A DNA stretch of 64,000 nucleotides from Immersiella caudata (GCA_030512335.1 JAULSU010000002.1:2294001-2358000); one strand, 5' to 3'. Positions 36,821 to 49,579 are shown, counted from the first letter of the stretch. Notes: generated by a model not told the origin, from the letters alone. Numbers and translations: made by a program.

Positions 36821-36971
36821 GGTTGTTATTTTCTCAGTTGGCGTTGTAACCACAATGAACTACGAATTGTTTTCGCCGGATTCAGCTCTAATGGCCAACA
36901 TAGTTGGCGCACATAGCATCTCAATATACTTCCAATAGATGGCCACCGCTTCCCCAAATTTCCTTCCTGGT

Positions 36972-36989
36972 CCCCCCCCCCCCCCCCCC
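36972..36989. repeat. Poly-C run of 18
   Basis: Eighteen consecutive C about 70 bases before the start codon at 37060, so probably in the promoter or leader. Error-prone for sequencing and variable in length. Confidence 0.9.
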
Positions 36990-37059
36990 GCCTACCCAAA
37001 ACACAGCACAACAGAAGTTTCTAGGATAATTTAGGGTATTGTATTAGCTTGTTGATACC

Positions 37060-38541
37060 ATGGCTCCTAAGAAGTCTACCGCGGCCACCCCAGAGAAGAC
37101 AGTTGCCCAACAACCGACGCCGGCGCCATCGACACAAAGATCCCGTCGCGCACAGGGAATTGCCGCTCCGGAGTCTGAAGCAGACGTCACCTCATCGAAG
37201 AAAAGCGGGAGGGCCAGCTTCAATGATGATGATGGTGCTGATGAAGTAGAGGACGAGACAGCGTCGCCTCGGTCCAAGAAAAGGAAGCCACCGGCGAAGC
37301 CGAAAGCACCAGCAAAGGCGACGGCGTCAGCGAAGACGTCGGCCAAGGCTCCGACGACGCCGACACCGGTGCCGAGAGGGAGGTCAGGATTGAAGTCGAA
37401 GTCGAAAATGCCTGATGCTGCCAAGATTGCTAGCGCGAGGGGAAAGAGTCCGACTTTTATCAGCGGCAGTGATGAGGATGATGGTGGCAAGCCGCCGCTG
37501 GTGGGTCCCAAGAGAAGCAAGACGGATACAGCTGATGCTGCTATTGTTCTTAGCAGTGATAAGGATGATGGTGGTAAGCCGCCACGGGTGAGCCCCAAGG
37601 GCAAGGGGAAGGCGGCAACGTTTGCGAGCGTTGATGAGGAGGATGGTGGTGAATATTCGAGGCGGAGTCCCAAGGGAAAGGGGAAGGCAGTGGACAAGAG
37701 CGGGAGGAAGCGAGCTGCTGCGTCGGTGGAAGGGGAGCCGGCTGTGAAGAGGCCAAGGAAGGCGGAGTCGCTGTCAGAGTGGAAGCAATGGGCGGCGGGA
37801 GCGGAGGGGTTATCTGATGATGAGAGCCCAGAGGAGTTCACGTTGTAAGTTGTTTGTTCTTGATGGGGGTGAGGTGGCAGATGCTAACGATTTGTCACCA
37901 GCGATCGAGGCTCATTCCGGCAGATGACCTGGGCAGACGACCTCTTCAATGCCACGTTTAAAGAGCCGGGACCAGAGCGCCGACGGGCTCTGTCAAATTT
38001 CGAGGCTATTCGGGCTCTGGCAATGAGTCTGGAAGAGGACGGGGTGCTCGACTTCGCCCAGAAGAACAACCTGGTGCGCCACTGGCTTCATAACTCAGCG
38101 CGGTTGCCCGGGACGGCTCGTGACACTTTGGTCGAGTGGGAACTCGACGAGGACAAGAAGCATTATCCGGAGGAGGCCCTCGATGAGTTTTCCCGGACAA
38201 AGTACCCAGCAGCCCTCCTGGCGCTTCGCAAAAGGGACGAGATCACGGTGCATGAGATGGATACAATCATCGCGCTGTGGGCGACAGCTAACGAGGACCT
38301 GATTCAAAATCGTCCTGCCGATCAACCGTTGAGGGCGCATAAGGAGGGGCTTAAGTACTATAATGATCTCCTGAAGGAGGTGAGGTGGAAAGAGGGGATC
38401 GCGGAGCGAAGAGGGAAGCCTGAGCCGGATACTTCGTTGGGGCATTATACTTATGTGGGTTCGCTGAAGACACCGATGCATGCGGTCCCTCCTGGGATGA
38501 GGAGGAAGAATCCTACCGCGGAGAGGAAACGGAGGAATTGA
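37060..38541 (+). CDS. Basic, Lys/Ser-rich nuclear-type protein, unknown function
   Basis: Exons 37060-37844 and 37902-38541 give 474 residues, starting MAPKKSTAATPEK. The first 260 residues are low complexity with many KKRK/KGKGK-type signals and three loose repeats: ISGSDEDDGGKPP, LSSDKDDGGKPPRVSPKGKGKA and EDGGEYSRRSPKGKGKAVD. The second exon encodes a folded, mainly helical domain: MTWADDLFNATFKEPG, FEAIRALAMSLEEDGVLDFAQKNNLVRHW, YPEEALDEFSRTKYPAALLAL. It ends in a basic tail. The repeats and charge suggest a chromatin- or nucleolus-associated protein, but I do not recognise the family. Confidence 0.8.
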
Positions 38542-40265
38542 TGGACGACAAGGAAGGGGCTATCTCGGAGTTTGGATGGAATTGCTTTAGAGTTCGTTCT
38601 GCAGATGTTGTAAAGAGTGTGGTTAATTTTCAGTAGTGTTCGAGGCTCAAAAGCTGTCTTCACTACCTAGGTATTGGTGACGTGCAGTTGGTGGTTGGTG
38701 GATGCCACAAAAGTGCTTCGGTTCCCGTGTAATTAAGCTTGTTTCGCATTCCTTTTGGGAAGCACATGGGAGGTGTGGGTAGGTAGGCTGTACATGACAA
38801 TCCCACAAGCCCTTGCCATTAGCTGTGTAGCGGACACTGTAACACAGCAGCTGGCAGCGCTTTTGATGTCCCTCATGCCGCGTTTCCCAAGTGCGCCTAC
38901 AAGCTCGTAAAGCCGAAACCTCCTTTGGGAGTGACGTGTTGGGAAAGTAGTTTGACGAGCCGAGACCAGCCTCGTTCATCGCATGGACGCCCTGACGTAA
39001 CAAGATCAGTCGGTCGTACAAGCTTCTCTCTTTTTTTTTTTTTAGCGGGGACAGTGCTGGATAACTAATGCATAAACGGTTCCGGGACGGCGTCGTTTCT
39101 CCAGCGCTGCGTTGTTCTCGGTGCCGCAGCGGAGTGGCCCCGATTTTCCGGGGCTGGTTCCACCATCTGATTAACGCCCCCGGGCTTGGCAATAAAGCTC
39201 ATGAGGCTCGACAGGTGTCTCCCAATGAGCGGGTATCACAGCCGGACTGCACCTCTTCGCAACTGGGGGTTGCCCGAGCCGAGCCTGCTCACAGGTCCAA
39301 ATGAGATGAGCTGACAGGAGGGAAATGGGGTCGGTATATATAGCTATCTCACCAAAGATCTCAATGTTGGCCTTCCGGCCCTCTGTCTTCGCCGAACCCC
39401 GATTGCTCGAACATAACGAAACTCTCTACTGCGAGTGTAGACTGGGTCGAAGCGATGTATCCTGTCCTTCCCCGCCTCTGAGTCACAATGAAGAGCAAGA
39501 CGTGAGGCTGAAAATCGCATTGTCTTTGAGGAACTAAGGTAGCAGCGGCGTTTGGAGAATCTGCCTGTAGTATTTCAGCTTATCTCCGGACGGGGTCCGT
39601 TACCTCCCTGCGCTCAATGTGGCAGGAGCGTCGGCGTGCTGCTTGCCGTCCCCCGAGCTACGACCCTGGCGGCAGGCGTCACGGATCCTGGCACATTGAG
39701 GCTTCTGCAGACGCGTCTTTGCGAGGGCGAAATAAAAGCAGAAATCGGCAATGGCGGGCGCTACCACTCAGCCCGGGCACATTTTGTCTCCGGTCCCGAA
39801 GGGCCTTGGGGGTTGCGAGCTTCCGCTTTCGCCGCCCTTTTCGCTATCGTTCACGCAAGGTAGCCTAGTAGCGCGCCATCCCATATTTTTTTCCTGCCGT
39901 TTCCTGCCGTTCCTTCGTCATCATTATTATTTTTCTTGCCGTGCTTGCAGCCCTCGTCCATGTCCAGTACGTCGCGAAGCCGGCCTGTTCCCCACTTGGT
40001 CGCTCCCCGGACCCAAAATCAAACCCGTCCGCTGCAGTCAAAACGTTGACGGTAGCGATCCCTCCCCGGCAGCGCACCGCGCCCCCTCGCTTGCTGTCAG
40101 TTAGTGGCTGTTTATATTAATTTGTAATCTCTGGAGTCTGTTTCGACAGCTACTCGCGCTGTCCTTGACGTCTTTAAAGCCAACGAACGCCCTTCCGTCC
40201 ACTCGTTTCCCTCTGCCATATATATTTGCTGCGCGTCATCGATTCCCATATAGGACGGCGCTGCT
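38542..40265. other. Intergenic region, 1.7 kb
   Basis: Contains a 3' end on the left and the transporter promoter on the right, with TATATATA-like sequence at about 39336-39342 and 40220-40225. A minus-strand frame of 181 codons at 38647-39192 has no family likeness and was not accepted. Confidence 0.5.
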
Positions 40266-43200
40266 ATGGCAGACCCAGGCCCGGAAAAGGCCAAGGAGGG
40301 CACAGCACCAGGCCCCGAAATTCGCGCCGCCTCTTCATCGTCAACAGACTCACCGGTGGAGCAAAAGCAGTATGAGGAGATTCGGCCTGGAAAAGACAAG
40401 GCTGTGGACGCGGCTGGCGATGGTAACGTTGCTGTCGCCGGTGACAGCGAAGGGCGGCCTGATCTCACTCGCCTCCGAAGTGAGGCGACCAGCGTGACGA
40501 GCGCGCCGAGCACCCACTGGCCGGAACAGAAGCCGTGGTACAAACAACCAAATCCCTTGCGATGGGGCAAGATCCCGCCGGTGCCCAAAGAGAGGGAAGT
40601 CTCCGGGGAGTACCATGCGAACTTCTTCAGCGCCCTGATCTTTCACTGGATGGGCCCCTTGATGAGGGTGAGTGAGTGTGATGTTGACATCGTCAGGGGC
40701 TAGACAAATCAGAGTTTGCCTTGCTGACCGCCAGCCAGACGGGATATCGGCGCCAGCTCGAGCCTGGCGATCTGCCCACCATCAATCCGAACCGTGCCGT
40801 CACTCCCACCACAGACAAGATGAAGGAGTCCTTCAAGCGCCGCCTGGCCAACGGCGACAAGTATCCGCTGCTCTGGGCAATGCACGAGACGTATTTTCGC
40901 GAGTTCTGGATCGGCGGCGCCTGCAACTTGATGTCGGCCATGTTGCAAGTTACGGCACCTTTCATTCTGCGCTTCTTGATCCAGTTCGCCACCGATGCGT
41001 ACGTTGCCAACCTGCGCGGCCTGCCTCCCCCGCATATTGGCGCAGGCCTGGGCCTCGTCTTCGGTGTTACCATTATGCAGATTTTGCAGAGTTTGGGCAC
41101 TAACCACTTCATCTACCGCGGTATGCTTGTCGGCGGCATGGCGAGAGCCTCTTTGATCAGCATGATCTATGAGAAGTCGATGGTGATTTCTGGCCGTGCC
41201 AAGGCTGGTGGCGCAGAGCTGCCCGACATTCCTGCTGCCAAGGCTGCAGCTGAGATCGCAGAGAAGGCGAAGACTCGGAAGGGACCGGGAGGCCCTCCCG
41301 GAGGTGGCCCAGGGGGTGGTGGCATGGGCCCCCCAGGCGGCGCCCCGGGAGCCGGCGTTGCCAGCGATGGCGTCGGCTGGGGCAATGGCAGAGTTGTAAG
41401 TTGACCTCTACTGATTCCGAGAATAAGGGGGGGAAGCCTTCTGACTGCTGCGCAGACGAACTTGATGAGCGTGGATACTTACCGGATAGATCAAGCCTCC
41501 GGCTTGTTCCACATCATGTGGACGGCACCGCTTTCGGTTTTTGTCACGCTCGCCCTACTGATTGTCAACTTGACCTACAGCGCATTGGCTGGCTTTGCTC
41601 TTCTTGTCCTCGGCATCCCGATCCTTACCATGGCCATCAAGAAACTTTTTATTCGGAGAAAGGAGATCAACAAAATTACGGACCAGCGTGTCAGCCTCAC
41701 ACAGGAAATTCTGCAATCAGTCCGCTTCGTCAAGTTCTTCGGGTGGGAGCCCGCGTTTCTAAACCGCTTGGAGGAATTCCGTGGCCGGGAGATCCGGGCC
41801 ATCCAGGTTTTGCTTTCCATCCGAAATGCTATCATGGCCATCGGTCTGTCGCTTCCTATCTTCGCCTCTATGCTCGCCTTCATCACTTATTCGCTGACGA
41901 ACCACAACCTTGCCCCTGCTGAGATCTTCTCCTCTCTTGCTCTCTTCAACAGCTTGAGAATGCCATTGAACTTGCTTCCCCTAGTAATTGGTCAAGTCAC
42001 CGATGCGTGGTCATCGGTCGGCCGAGTCCAGGAATTCTTGCTGTCCGAAGAGCGGGAAGAGGAAGCCGTGTTCAAACCCGATGCCCCGAGCGCTGTCGAG
42101 ATGCAGAGCGCTTCATTCACATGGGAGAGAACCCCAACACAGGATCTTGAAGGTACTGTTGGTGGTACAGCTGGGAAGTCAGGAAAGGGAGGGAAGGCTG
42201 TGAAGGACGCAAAGAAAAAGAAGGAGGCTAAGAAGTCCAAGAGACCAAAGAGCGGTGCTGGAAACGAAAAGCAATCTCCCTCGTCGGCGGACAGCTCTGG
42301 AGAGGATGCAAGCACACTTGTCGAGGAACTGGAGCCATTCAAGTTGGAGGATCTTACGTTCGAGGTTGGCAGAAACGAACTTGTTGCGGTCATCGGCACC
42401 GTTGGCAGCGGAAAGACCTCTCTTTTGGCTGCCTTGGCTGGCGATATGAGGAAGACCGAGGGTGAGGTCATCTTGGGCGCCTCGAGGGCTTTCTGTCCCC
42501 AATATGCTTGGATTCAAAACACAACGGTTCGGGAAAATATTCTCTTTGGAAAAGAGATGGATAACCAGTGGTACTCAGACGTGATCAAGGCGTGAGTCCA
42601 CCCCGACACATTGTCACCAAATAATTCGAAGGGAATGCTGACACTCTGTTGCAGGTGCGCTTTGCAGCCCGACTTGGATATGTTGCCTGATCACGACTTG
42701 ACCGAAATCGGCGAACGTGGTATTACCATCTCTGGCGGCCAGAAGCAAAGACTCAACATTGCTCGTGCCATCTACTTCGACGCCGAGATTGTGCTAATGG
42801 ACGACCCGTTGAGCGCGGTGGACGCCCACGTCGGCCGCCACATATTCGACAATGCGATTCTTGGCTTGCTGAAGGATAAGTGCCGAATCCTAGCCACGCA
42901 TCAGTTATGGGTCCTCAATCGCTGCGATCGGATCATCTGGATGGACGAGGGCAAGATTCAGGCTATCGACACGTTTGACAACCTGATGAAAAATTCGGAA
43001 GGCTTCCGACAGCTGATGGAGACCACCGGAGTTGAGGAAAAGAAGGCTCCCGAAGAGGCAACTGCTGTGCAGGAGGAGGATGAGCCAGCAAAGAAGCTTA
43101 AGAAGGGAAAGGGGCTAATGCAAACCGAGGAGCGCGCGCTCTCCAGCGTGCCTTGGGGCGTTTACAAGGCCTACATCAAGGCTTCCGGCACCCTGCTCAA

Positions 43201-45001
43201 CCTTCCACTGGTCGTCTTCCTCTTGATCATCGCCCAAGGAGCCAATATTGTGACCAATCTGTGGCTATCATATTGGACCGCCAATAGGTTTGGGTTCTCG
43301 ATGGGGGTTTATATCGGAGTGTATGCCGGTCTCGGTGTCGCCCAGGCGGTTCTCACCTTCGCCTTCATGGTGTCTCTTTCGATATTCGGCACCAAGGCTA
43401 GCAAAGGCATGCTGCGAGCCGCAATGGCACGAGTGCTACGTGCGCCCATGTCATTCTTTGACACGACCCCTCTGGGCAGGATCACCAACCGCTTCAGTCG
43501 TGACGTCGATGTCATGGATAACACGCTAACCGACGCGATGCGCATGTATTTCTTCAGCATCAGCGCCATCATCTCTGTGTTCATTTTGATCATCAGCTTC
43601 TTCTACTACTTCGCCATCGCCTTGGTCCCGCTGTTCGCATTGTTCCTCTTCGCGACCAGCTACTATCGCGCATCTGCGCGGGAGATCAAACGATTCGAGT
43701 CTATCCTCCGATCATCTGTGTTTGCCAAGTTTGGCGAGGGCTTGTCTGGCGTTGCGAGCATTCGCGCGTATGGGCTCAAAGAGAGATTCATCAACGATCT
43801 CCGCAAGTCGATTGATGAGATGGATGCCGCGTATTACATCACATATTCCAACCAGAGATGGCTTTCCATTCGACTCGACTTAATCGGAAACTTGCTGGTG
43901 TTCACGACGGGCATTCTTGTTATCACTTCCCGCTTTTCAGTAGACCCTTCGATTGGCGGTTTGGTGCTGTCGTACATTCTAGCCATTGTGCAGATGATTC
44001 AGTTCACAGTTCGCCAGCTGGCTGAGGTCGAGAACGGCATGAATGCCGTCGAGCGGTTGCGCTATTATGGCGCAGAGCTGGAGGAGGAGGCACCATTGAA
44101 GACGATCGAGGTTCGCAAGACGTGGCCGGAAAAGGGCGAGATCGTCTTTGACAATGTCCAGATGCGGTATCGGGCTGGGCTCCCCTTGGTGCTGGAAGGG
44201 CTCAATATGCACATTAGCGGCGGCGAACGCGTCGGGATTGTTGGACGCACGGGGGCGGGCAAGAGCTCCATCATGTCGACGCTTTTCCGGCTGGTGGAGC
44301 TGTCAGGAGGCCATATCACCATCGACGATGTCGACATCTCTACCATCGGGCTCCACGATTTGCGTTCCCGCCTTGCTATCATCCCGCAGGACCCAACACT
44401 TTTCCGTGGCACAGTGCGGAGCAACCTGGATCCTTTCGGCGAGCACGACGACCTCAAACTCTGGTCTGCTTTGCGGCAAGCCGATCTTGTCTCGACTGAC
44501 GAGGCCCCAACCCCATCTTCCCCAACAGCACCACCCCCGACGGCGGGTAGCGGCACTGCGTTGGTTCCAGCAACCCGGGAGCAAAGTCGTATTCACCTTG
44601 ACTCGGTGGTAGAAGAGGATGGGCTCAACTTTTCGCTGGGTCAGCGACAACTCATGGCTCTCGCCCGCGCCCTCGTTCGTGGTTCGCAGATTATCGTATG
44701 CGACGAAGCCACCTCGAGTGTCGATATGGAGACGGATGATAAGATTCAGGCCACCATGGCCAAGGGCTTCCGCGGCAAGACATTGCTCTGCATTGCCCAT
44801 CGTCTAAGGACAATCATCGGGTATGATCGTATCTGCGTCATGGATAAAGGGCGCATCGCTGAGATGGCGTCCCCATTAGAGCTGTGGAAAATGGAGGGTG
44901 GTATCTTCAGGGGAATGTGTGAACGTTCTGGTATTCGCATGGAAGACATTAGAGGCGCGAGGGAGGAAATGGAGGACGCTGATAACCGTGCCGGTGCCTG
45001 A
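40266..45001 (+). CDS. YOR1: ABC transporter, ABCC/Yor1 type multidrug exporter
   Basis: Exons 40266-40667, 40739-41395, 41456-42591 and 42655-45001 give 1513 residues. It is a full TMD1-NBD1-TMD2-NBD2 transporter of the plasma membrane, expected to export organic anions or toxic compounds. NBD1 has Walker A GTVGSGKTS (Lys 673), ISGGQKQR and Walker B VLMDDPLSAVD, with Asp replacing the catalytic Glu. NBD2 has GRTGAGKSS (Lys 1268), FSLGQRQL and IIVCDEATSSVD with the Glu present, the usual ABCC asymmetry. Two inserts stand out: a Gly/Pro loop in TMD1 (PGGPPGGGPGGGGMGPPGG) interrupted by intron 2, and a Lys-rich stretch inside NBD1 before EPFKLEDLTFEV. No N-terminal TMD0. Drug specificity is unknown. 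Confidence 0.95.
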
Positions 45002-46177
45002 GGGGCAATCGTCAGCAAAGATGAGCGAATAGGCATTTGACCTAGAGATCAGAGACTCTTGATAATCGAGGGAGTGGCAATCGCATGGTTTTGATTTTGG
45101 GAAGATAATGAGGTTTTAAATCTGGGAAGGATAAACACGTGGATGTGTTGACAAGTTGGACAAGTACATACCTGCGGCGCCATGGCTGTTCTATAGCGTT
45201 CGGCTTGGTTCGGTTCCAGCTTTACGCAACGTGCGAACAGATCAGCTCTCAAATACGCAGCAGGCGCAAGCAAATACGCGATGTTCGTATATGCAACTTA
45301 TAAAATCCCAGTATGGGACGGGGACACCCTCTCATAAGTTTGTTGATCACACTCCCTGCGAGTGACTGTGTAACGGGTGCCAGCTAACCTCCGTAGCGAC
45401 AGTGACATCTTAATTGAGAGAGTAGTAAACATGTCACGCACCATGCGTTGCCGAATTCTCGAGGCGCCGTGTCACTCCATCCTCGGTATTTGGTCGACGT
45501 TACACGTCCCAGAACAGCTAAGAGCTGATAGACGTCCGGTTTGTGTAACGATCAGGCCGCCAGTGCCAGTCTCGGGAATTGTGCAGCTCACAGCTGTAAC
45601 CAAGGACATGGGAGGGAGGTTAAAGTTTAGTTTGCTCGTTTTCCTTGCCGCATGTACTTGGCTGCATCTGGTGGCGTCAAAGATCGACAAGGGCGAACGC
45701 TGCATCGTTGGTATAAGTCCGCAGCAAGGCGAATTCCGAATGTGAATTATCTATGTCCATTATTGAAAAAAGCAAAAACGAGTGCCAGTGCAGTACCTAT
45801 TTACCAGAATAATAACGAGGAGGGACAGCCTCGCAATAAACGGTCATGAAAACGCATCCGAGGACGAATTCCTCCCTAAAAGAACTAAGCCACCCTACCA
45901 CCTTGACTCCGCTCCTGTATGCTGCCCAAGTTCAAATCACATAGAACAACTGGAAGACTTTGCTCTCACCCCCTCGTCTCACGGCCTAAAACAATCCCAA
46001 CTTCCTCCTCTTATGCCGTGGCTGCTAGACGGATGCCGGGAACCGTTACATTCGGAACGTCGCGAGAGGGTGGGAGTGTCGCCCCTGCATGGCACGGATG
46101 TCCATGTAGTTTTTGAGAAGCCAACCATGCAGTAAACCCAAACCTTGAATCCCCAGAAATGTTGTTCGACAGCCATT
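45002..46177. other. Convergent 3' intergenic region
   Basis: Separates the transporter stop from the stop of a minus-strand gene. Only short frames; nothing supported. Confidence 0.55.
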
Positions 46178-47296
46178 TCAGTACCCCCTGTGTCCTGGTG
46201 GGCTAGGGCTTTGGGTGTAATATTGACCATCCGGCCCGGAAGGGTAACGGGTTTGGTGTGGCATTGGTGGATGCGGGCCACCCTGTTGATCGTCGAGTAG
46301 GTCATCGAGAAAAGCACTCGGCGCACGACCGTTCCCAGAACTTCCCGGCCGATCGACCGACGTCGAGCTCATATTGTGGCGAGGGCCGAAACCAGGCGAC
46401 CCAGGGGGTGAAGGCCCAACTCCAGGGCGGCCACGAGACGATGGGCGTAGCGTTGACATGCTGATGGAAGTTCCCGCGTTATGGCCGGGTATGGGCGAGG
46501 CCGCGGCGTAGAAGCCAGAAGGCAAGAAGCGCGAATCGCGGTTGCCGGTGCTACCAAGACCGGCACCACCGGGGGCGGCAGTTGGAGAGAAAAAGAGATT
46601 CGTTTGGCTCGCTGAAGCCACAGAGGGGACGTGCGACTTGCGCGAGCGGCCACCAAGAGCACCGCCGAGCGCAGCGGCCGCACCGGAGACAGGTGAGGGG
46701 TCGCGCTCGAGGAATTTGTAGAACTGGGCCGGCGGGGCGGGGAACGTCGAAGCCTTGTCGTTGGCAACGTGCTGAGCAAGCGCGGCGCGCTCGACTGAGC
46801 GGTGCAGAAGGCAAGCAACGATGCCACGCCAGGCGACAATGGCCACCCCAAAAGCACCGAGAATAGCGCCAACTGCGATGAAGACCGTTCCGTCAGGCAA
46901 GGTGGAGTGGTTCATGAAGGGCGCGTTTGCTGTTGGCGGGACCGTGGGCGGCGGAAACGTCCCGATCTCAGTGTTGAGTGTCTTGCTGAGGGTAGGTAGG
47001 CCGGGCAAGCCGCCTGCAGGGCGTTGTGTGGTCGTCGTTTGCGTCGTGGGTCGCCCAACAGGGGGCAGGGACGCTGGGCTATTCGTGGTTCGAGCGGTCG
47101 TCCGCGTATTCGCTGAGCTTGGGGGTGCCGGTGGTGGAGATGGCGATGTCCGCTGGGTGTTTGTGTTTGTGGGCTGTGTCTGGGTGTTCGTCGATGTTGT
47201 CCCTTGTGCGAATGCCTCACCTGAGAGAAGGGAAATGGCGAGGACACCCGAAAGAAGAAGCGAGCGCCTCAGCGAGAAACGTGTAGACCCCATCAT
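46178..47296 (-). CDS. Single-pass membrane protein with mucin-like ectodomain
   Basis: A single minus-strand exon of 372 residues. Residues 1-30 form a signal peptide (LLLSGVLAISLLSGEAFA). Residues 31-125 are Thr/Ser/Pro-rich and probably heavily O-glycosylated. A single transmembrane helix lies at about 137-164 (GTVFIAVGAILGAFGVAIVAW), followed by a basic segment HRSVERAA. The cytoplasmic tail is Ser/Gly/Pro-rich and ends SPSPPGHRGY. The layout recalls fungal cell-wall sensors and the Csi2/Prm5-like proteins, and the DGTVFIAVGAILG segment fits a Csi2-like family. Role in wall synthesis or sensing is inferred. Two adjacent ATG codons (47296 and 47293) could start it. Confidence 0.82.
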   Translation of the reverse strand: MMGSTRFSLRRSLLLSGVLAISLLSGEAFAQGTTSTNTQTQPTNTNTQRTSPSPPPAPPSSANTRTTARTTNSPASLPPVGRPTTQTTTTQRPAGGLPGLPTLSKTLNTEIGTFPPPTVPPTANAPFMNHSTLPDGTVFIAVGAILGAFGVAIVAWRGIVACLLHRSVERAALAQHVANDKASTFPAPPAQFYKFLERDPSPVSGAAAALGGALGGRSRKSHVPSVASASQTNLFFSPTAAPGGAGLGSTGNRDSRFLPSGFYAAASPIPGHNAGTSISMSTLRPSSRGRPGVGPSPPGSPGFGPRHNMSSTSVDRPGSSGNGRAPSAFLDDLLDDQQGGPHPPMPHQTRYPSGPDGQYYTQSPSPPGHRGY

Positions 47297-48529
47297 GGGC
47301 TGTAGTTATAACTGGCAAAGATGGGGAGAGCGAATGTGCGAGTAGAGGTCGGAAGAGAGCGGGCTCTGGGGGCGGATGGGATGTTGTCTCCTTTCCCGCA
47401 TGCGCGTGTCTGGCGACAGTTCGTGGTATGTGGGGTTGATCAGTCAACCACTACAGCGACCGTCAAGAGTCGCGCGAAGATTCCCACTGGCTGCCGAGGG
47501 TCTCAGAACACAATTCAAAACAATGACAAACGAAAGGCTGCCACGTGCATGGTGGTTTGCGGGCTACAAAGATGAAAATTCGCAAAATGCGGCAAGAAAT
47601 GATGACAGTGGGAACAAGAGGCAGTCGTCGAAAATTACGGGAGTGTTAGAACTTGGCCGACAGCGGGTTCACGGCTCTCAGGGCAGGGATGGAAAAGGAG
47701 GCGCTCGTGTTCAATGAGCAGCGCCTTCCCCAAGTTGGCGGTCCCACTTCTGGGCAGTGCGGAGGGCTCGCCAACCAACTCTGCCGTTGTCTCAAGCGTC
47801 CTGCTAGCTACCTGGTCAGACCGTGTCAGGAACGGCAGGCACAGTTAGCCCACATCCCTCTCGCCTCCCCAATTCGATGCGTCGTCGTCCCACGGCGGAA
47901 GCGTCTGATTGTACCTTCCCGGCTGTGTGGAAACCACGGGAACCGAGCACTTGCGGATGGAGTAGACTTGTAGGAATTGAATCTGAGAGATCAGACCGAG
48001 AAGCAGGAACGGTGATAGCGCCATGCGGCCTTCCAACTCAGATCTTGGGCCTCGCCACGGACGTCGGATGCGAACAGCACACCTAATAAGATGCGTTCTG
48101 ACTGCAGGAGCCCTGCATTTCTGACAGGGCAAAATGACGTGCTGTACAACCTCGTGCGCATAGTCTCAGATTCGCACTGTCGAGCAATGTCTTTGCTGAA
48201 TCTGGAACGCTAAAAATCCTGTCCATTTTTAGCCTGTTGCCCTGTGTCGCGCAGCTCCTTGGTAAAGACCCCGCAGGTCGGCAAGTGTCCACCAGCTGGC
48301 GGGGCTGGGGCCGTCGCCGCTACGCAACGTCAATGGCAGCCAACCAGATCTTCGCGACGCAAAAAACCCTCTGCTGCTTTGGTGTTGAAGTCAGACAAAA
48401 CGAAACGGTCAACGCCTCGCGCTTCTCCCTGTAATCGCCCCTTCTTGCCGAGGCCGTGATACTCTCGCATACTCCGGTTTTGTTCGAGCAGGAAAACTCT
48501 AGGTCACTGTTGTGGCCGTCTCTGCCTAG
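47297..48529. promoter_or_regulatory. Divergent promoter region, 1.2 kb
   Basis: Lies between a minus-strand membrane protein gene and the plus-strand FCF1. No coding sequence is supported; short frames on both strands lack family features. Confidence 0.45.
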
Positions 48530-49579
48530 ATGGGTGTCGCCAAACGAACCAGAAAATTCGCTACTGCACGTGACTTCCCACCACTGAGCGCACCAACATA
48601 TCGAAGAACATGAAGCTGACCGTTCGCAGGTTAAGAGGCTCATTGGCAAGAGGGATGAGAGGCGAAAGACGCAAGCCGAGAAGAATGCCGAGCTAGAACT
48701 GAAGAAGAAGAAGGAGGAGCCTGTGCGGGAGATGTGAGTTGAGCCTCACCGACAGTGTGCTTGAGATGCCAACGCCAACGCTAACCGACCTATTTCAGTC
48801 CTCAGATGCCGTCTTCTATGTTCTTCCAGCACAATACGGCGTTGGTTCCGGTATGGAAGTTCGTACCCAGCCATACTCGCATGTTTGCTGACTCGTGTAA
48901 CCTAGCCATACCAAGTTCTCGTGGATACCAACTTCCTGTCACGAACTGTTGGCGCCAAACTTCCGTTGATGGAGACTGTGAGAATGACCAGTCTCTGCAT
49001 CGACTGTTGCCATGACTGACCGGCTCTCTAGGCGATGGACTGCCTTTACGCCTCTGTCAACATCATCATCACATCTTGCGTCATGGCTGAGTTGGTAAGA
49101 AGCCACCGAGACATCAGCCCAGCTCAGAGCCACTCCTCACACTGCCTTAGGAAAAACTTGGACCCAAGTATCGCATCGCACTCATGAGTACGCCTACACC
49201 GTAAAGTCTTCCGTTATGAATCAAGAGCTGACAAGTTACCAGTTGCTCGTGACGAACGGTGGACACGCTTGACCTGCGACCACAAGGGGACATATGCCGA
49301 TGACGTACGTTTACATGTAAAATAGACGGGTTAGGATCAAACTGACATCGCCCAAGTGTATCGTGGACCGTATCCAGAAGCACCGCATCTACATCGCTGG
49401 AAGTATGCCGAGTCCCTCTCTTTATGGATAGCGAACTTGAATATCGGCATGCTAACTAGACCGCAGCAAACGATCGCGACCTGAAGAGGAGAATCCGGAA
49501 GGTTCCCGGTGTGCCAATCATGTCGGTCGCCAAGGGTAAATACGTTATCGAGCGACTCCCTGGAGCTCCAACAACTTGA
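48530..49579 (+). CDS. FCF1: rRNA-processing PIN nuclease Fcf1/Utp24
   Basis: Nine exons: 48530-48565, 48630-48733, 48799-48850, 48906-48977, 49032-49094, 49151-49187, 49243-49304, 49357-49402, 49467-49579. They encode 194 residues, close to yeast Fcf1 (189). Fcf1 is the SSU processome endonuclease cutting pre-rRNA at A1 and A2. The protein matches the family throughout: MGVAKRTRKFAT-VKRLIGKRDERR, FFQHNTALVPPYQVLVDTNFLS, CVMAELEKLG, CDHKGTYADDCIVDR and TNDRDLKRRIRKVPGVPIMS. PIN acidic residues are present, including D71 in LVDTN, E in MAELE and D in TNDRD. The first intron starts with GC, not GT (48566, GCACGT), and ends CGCAG; no GT donor keeps the conserved VKR in frame. The other seven introns are GT-AG, 52-65 nt. 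Confidence 0.96.

Larger units (their letters stand above)
35649..37059. other. Intergenic region, 1.4 kb
   Basis: No coding gene is supported. It holds a tRNA-Glu-like 5' fragment and an 18-base C run, both listed separately. An open frame crossing into this region is an off-frame reading of the previous gene. Confidence 0.55.

Noticed and set aside
38647..39192. A 181-codon minus-strand frame
   Set aside because: Composition is random-looking, it includes a Lys run from poly-T, and no domain is visible.
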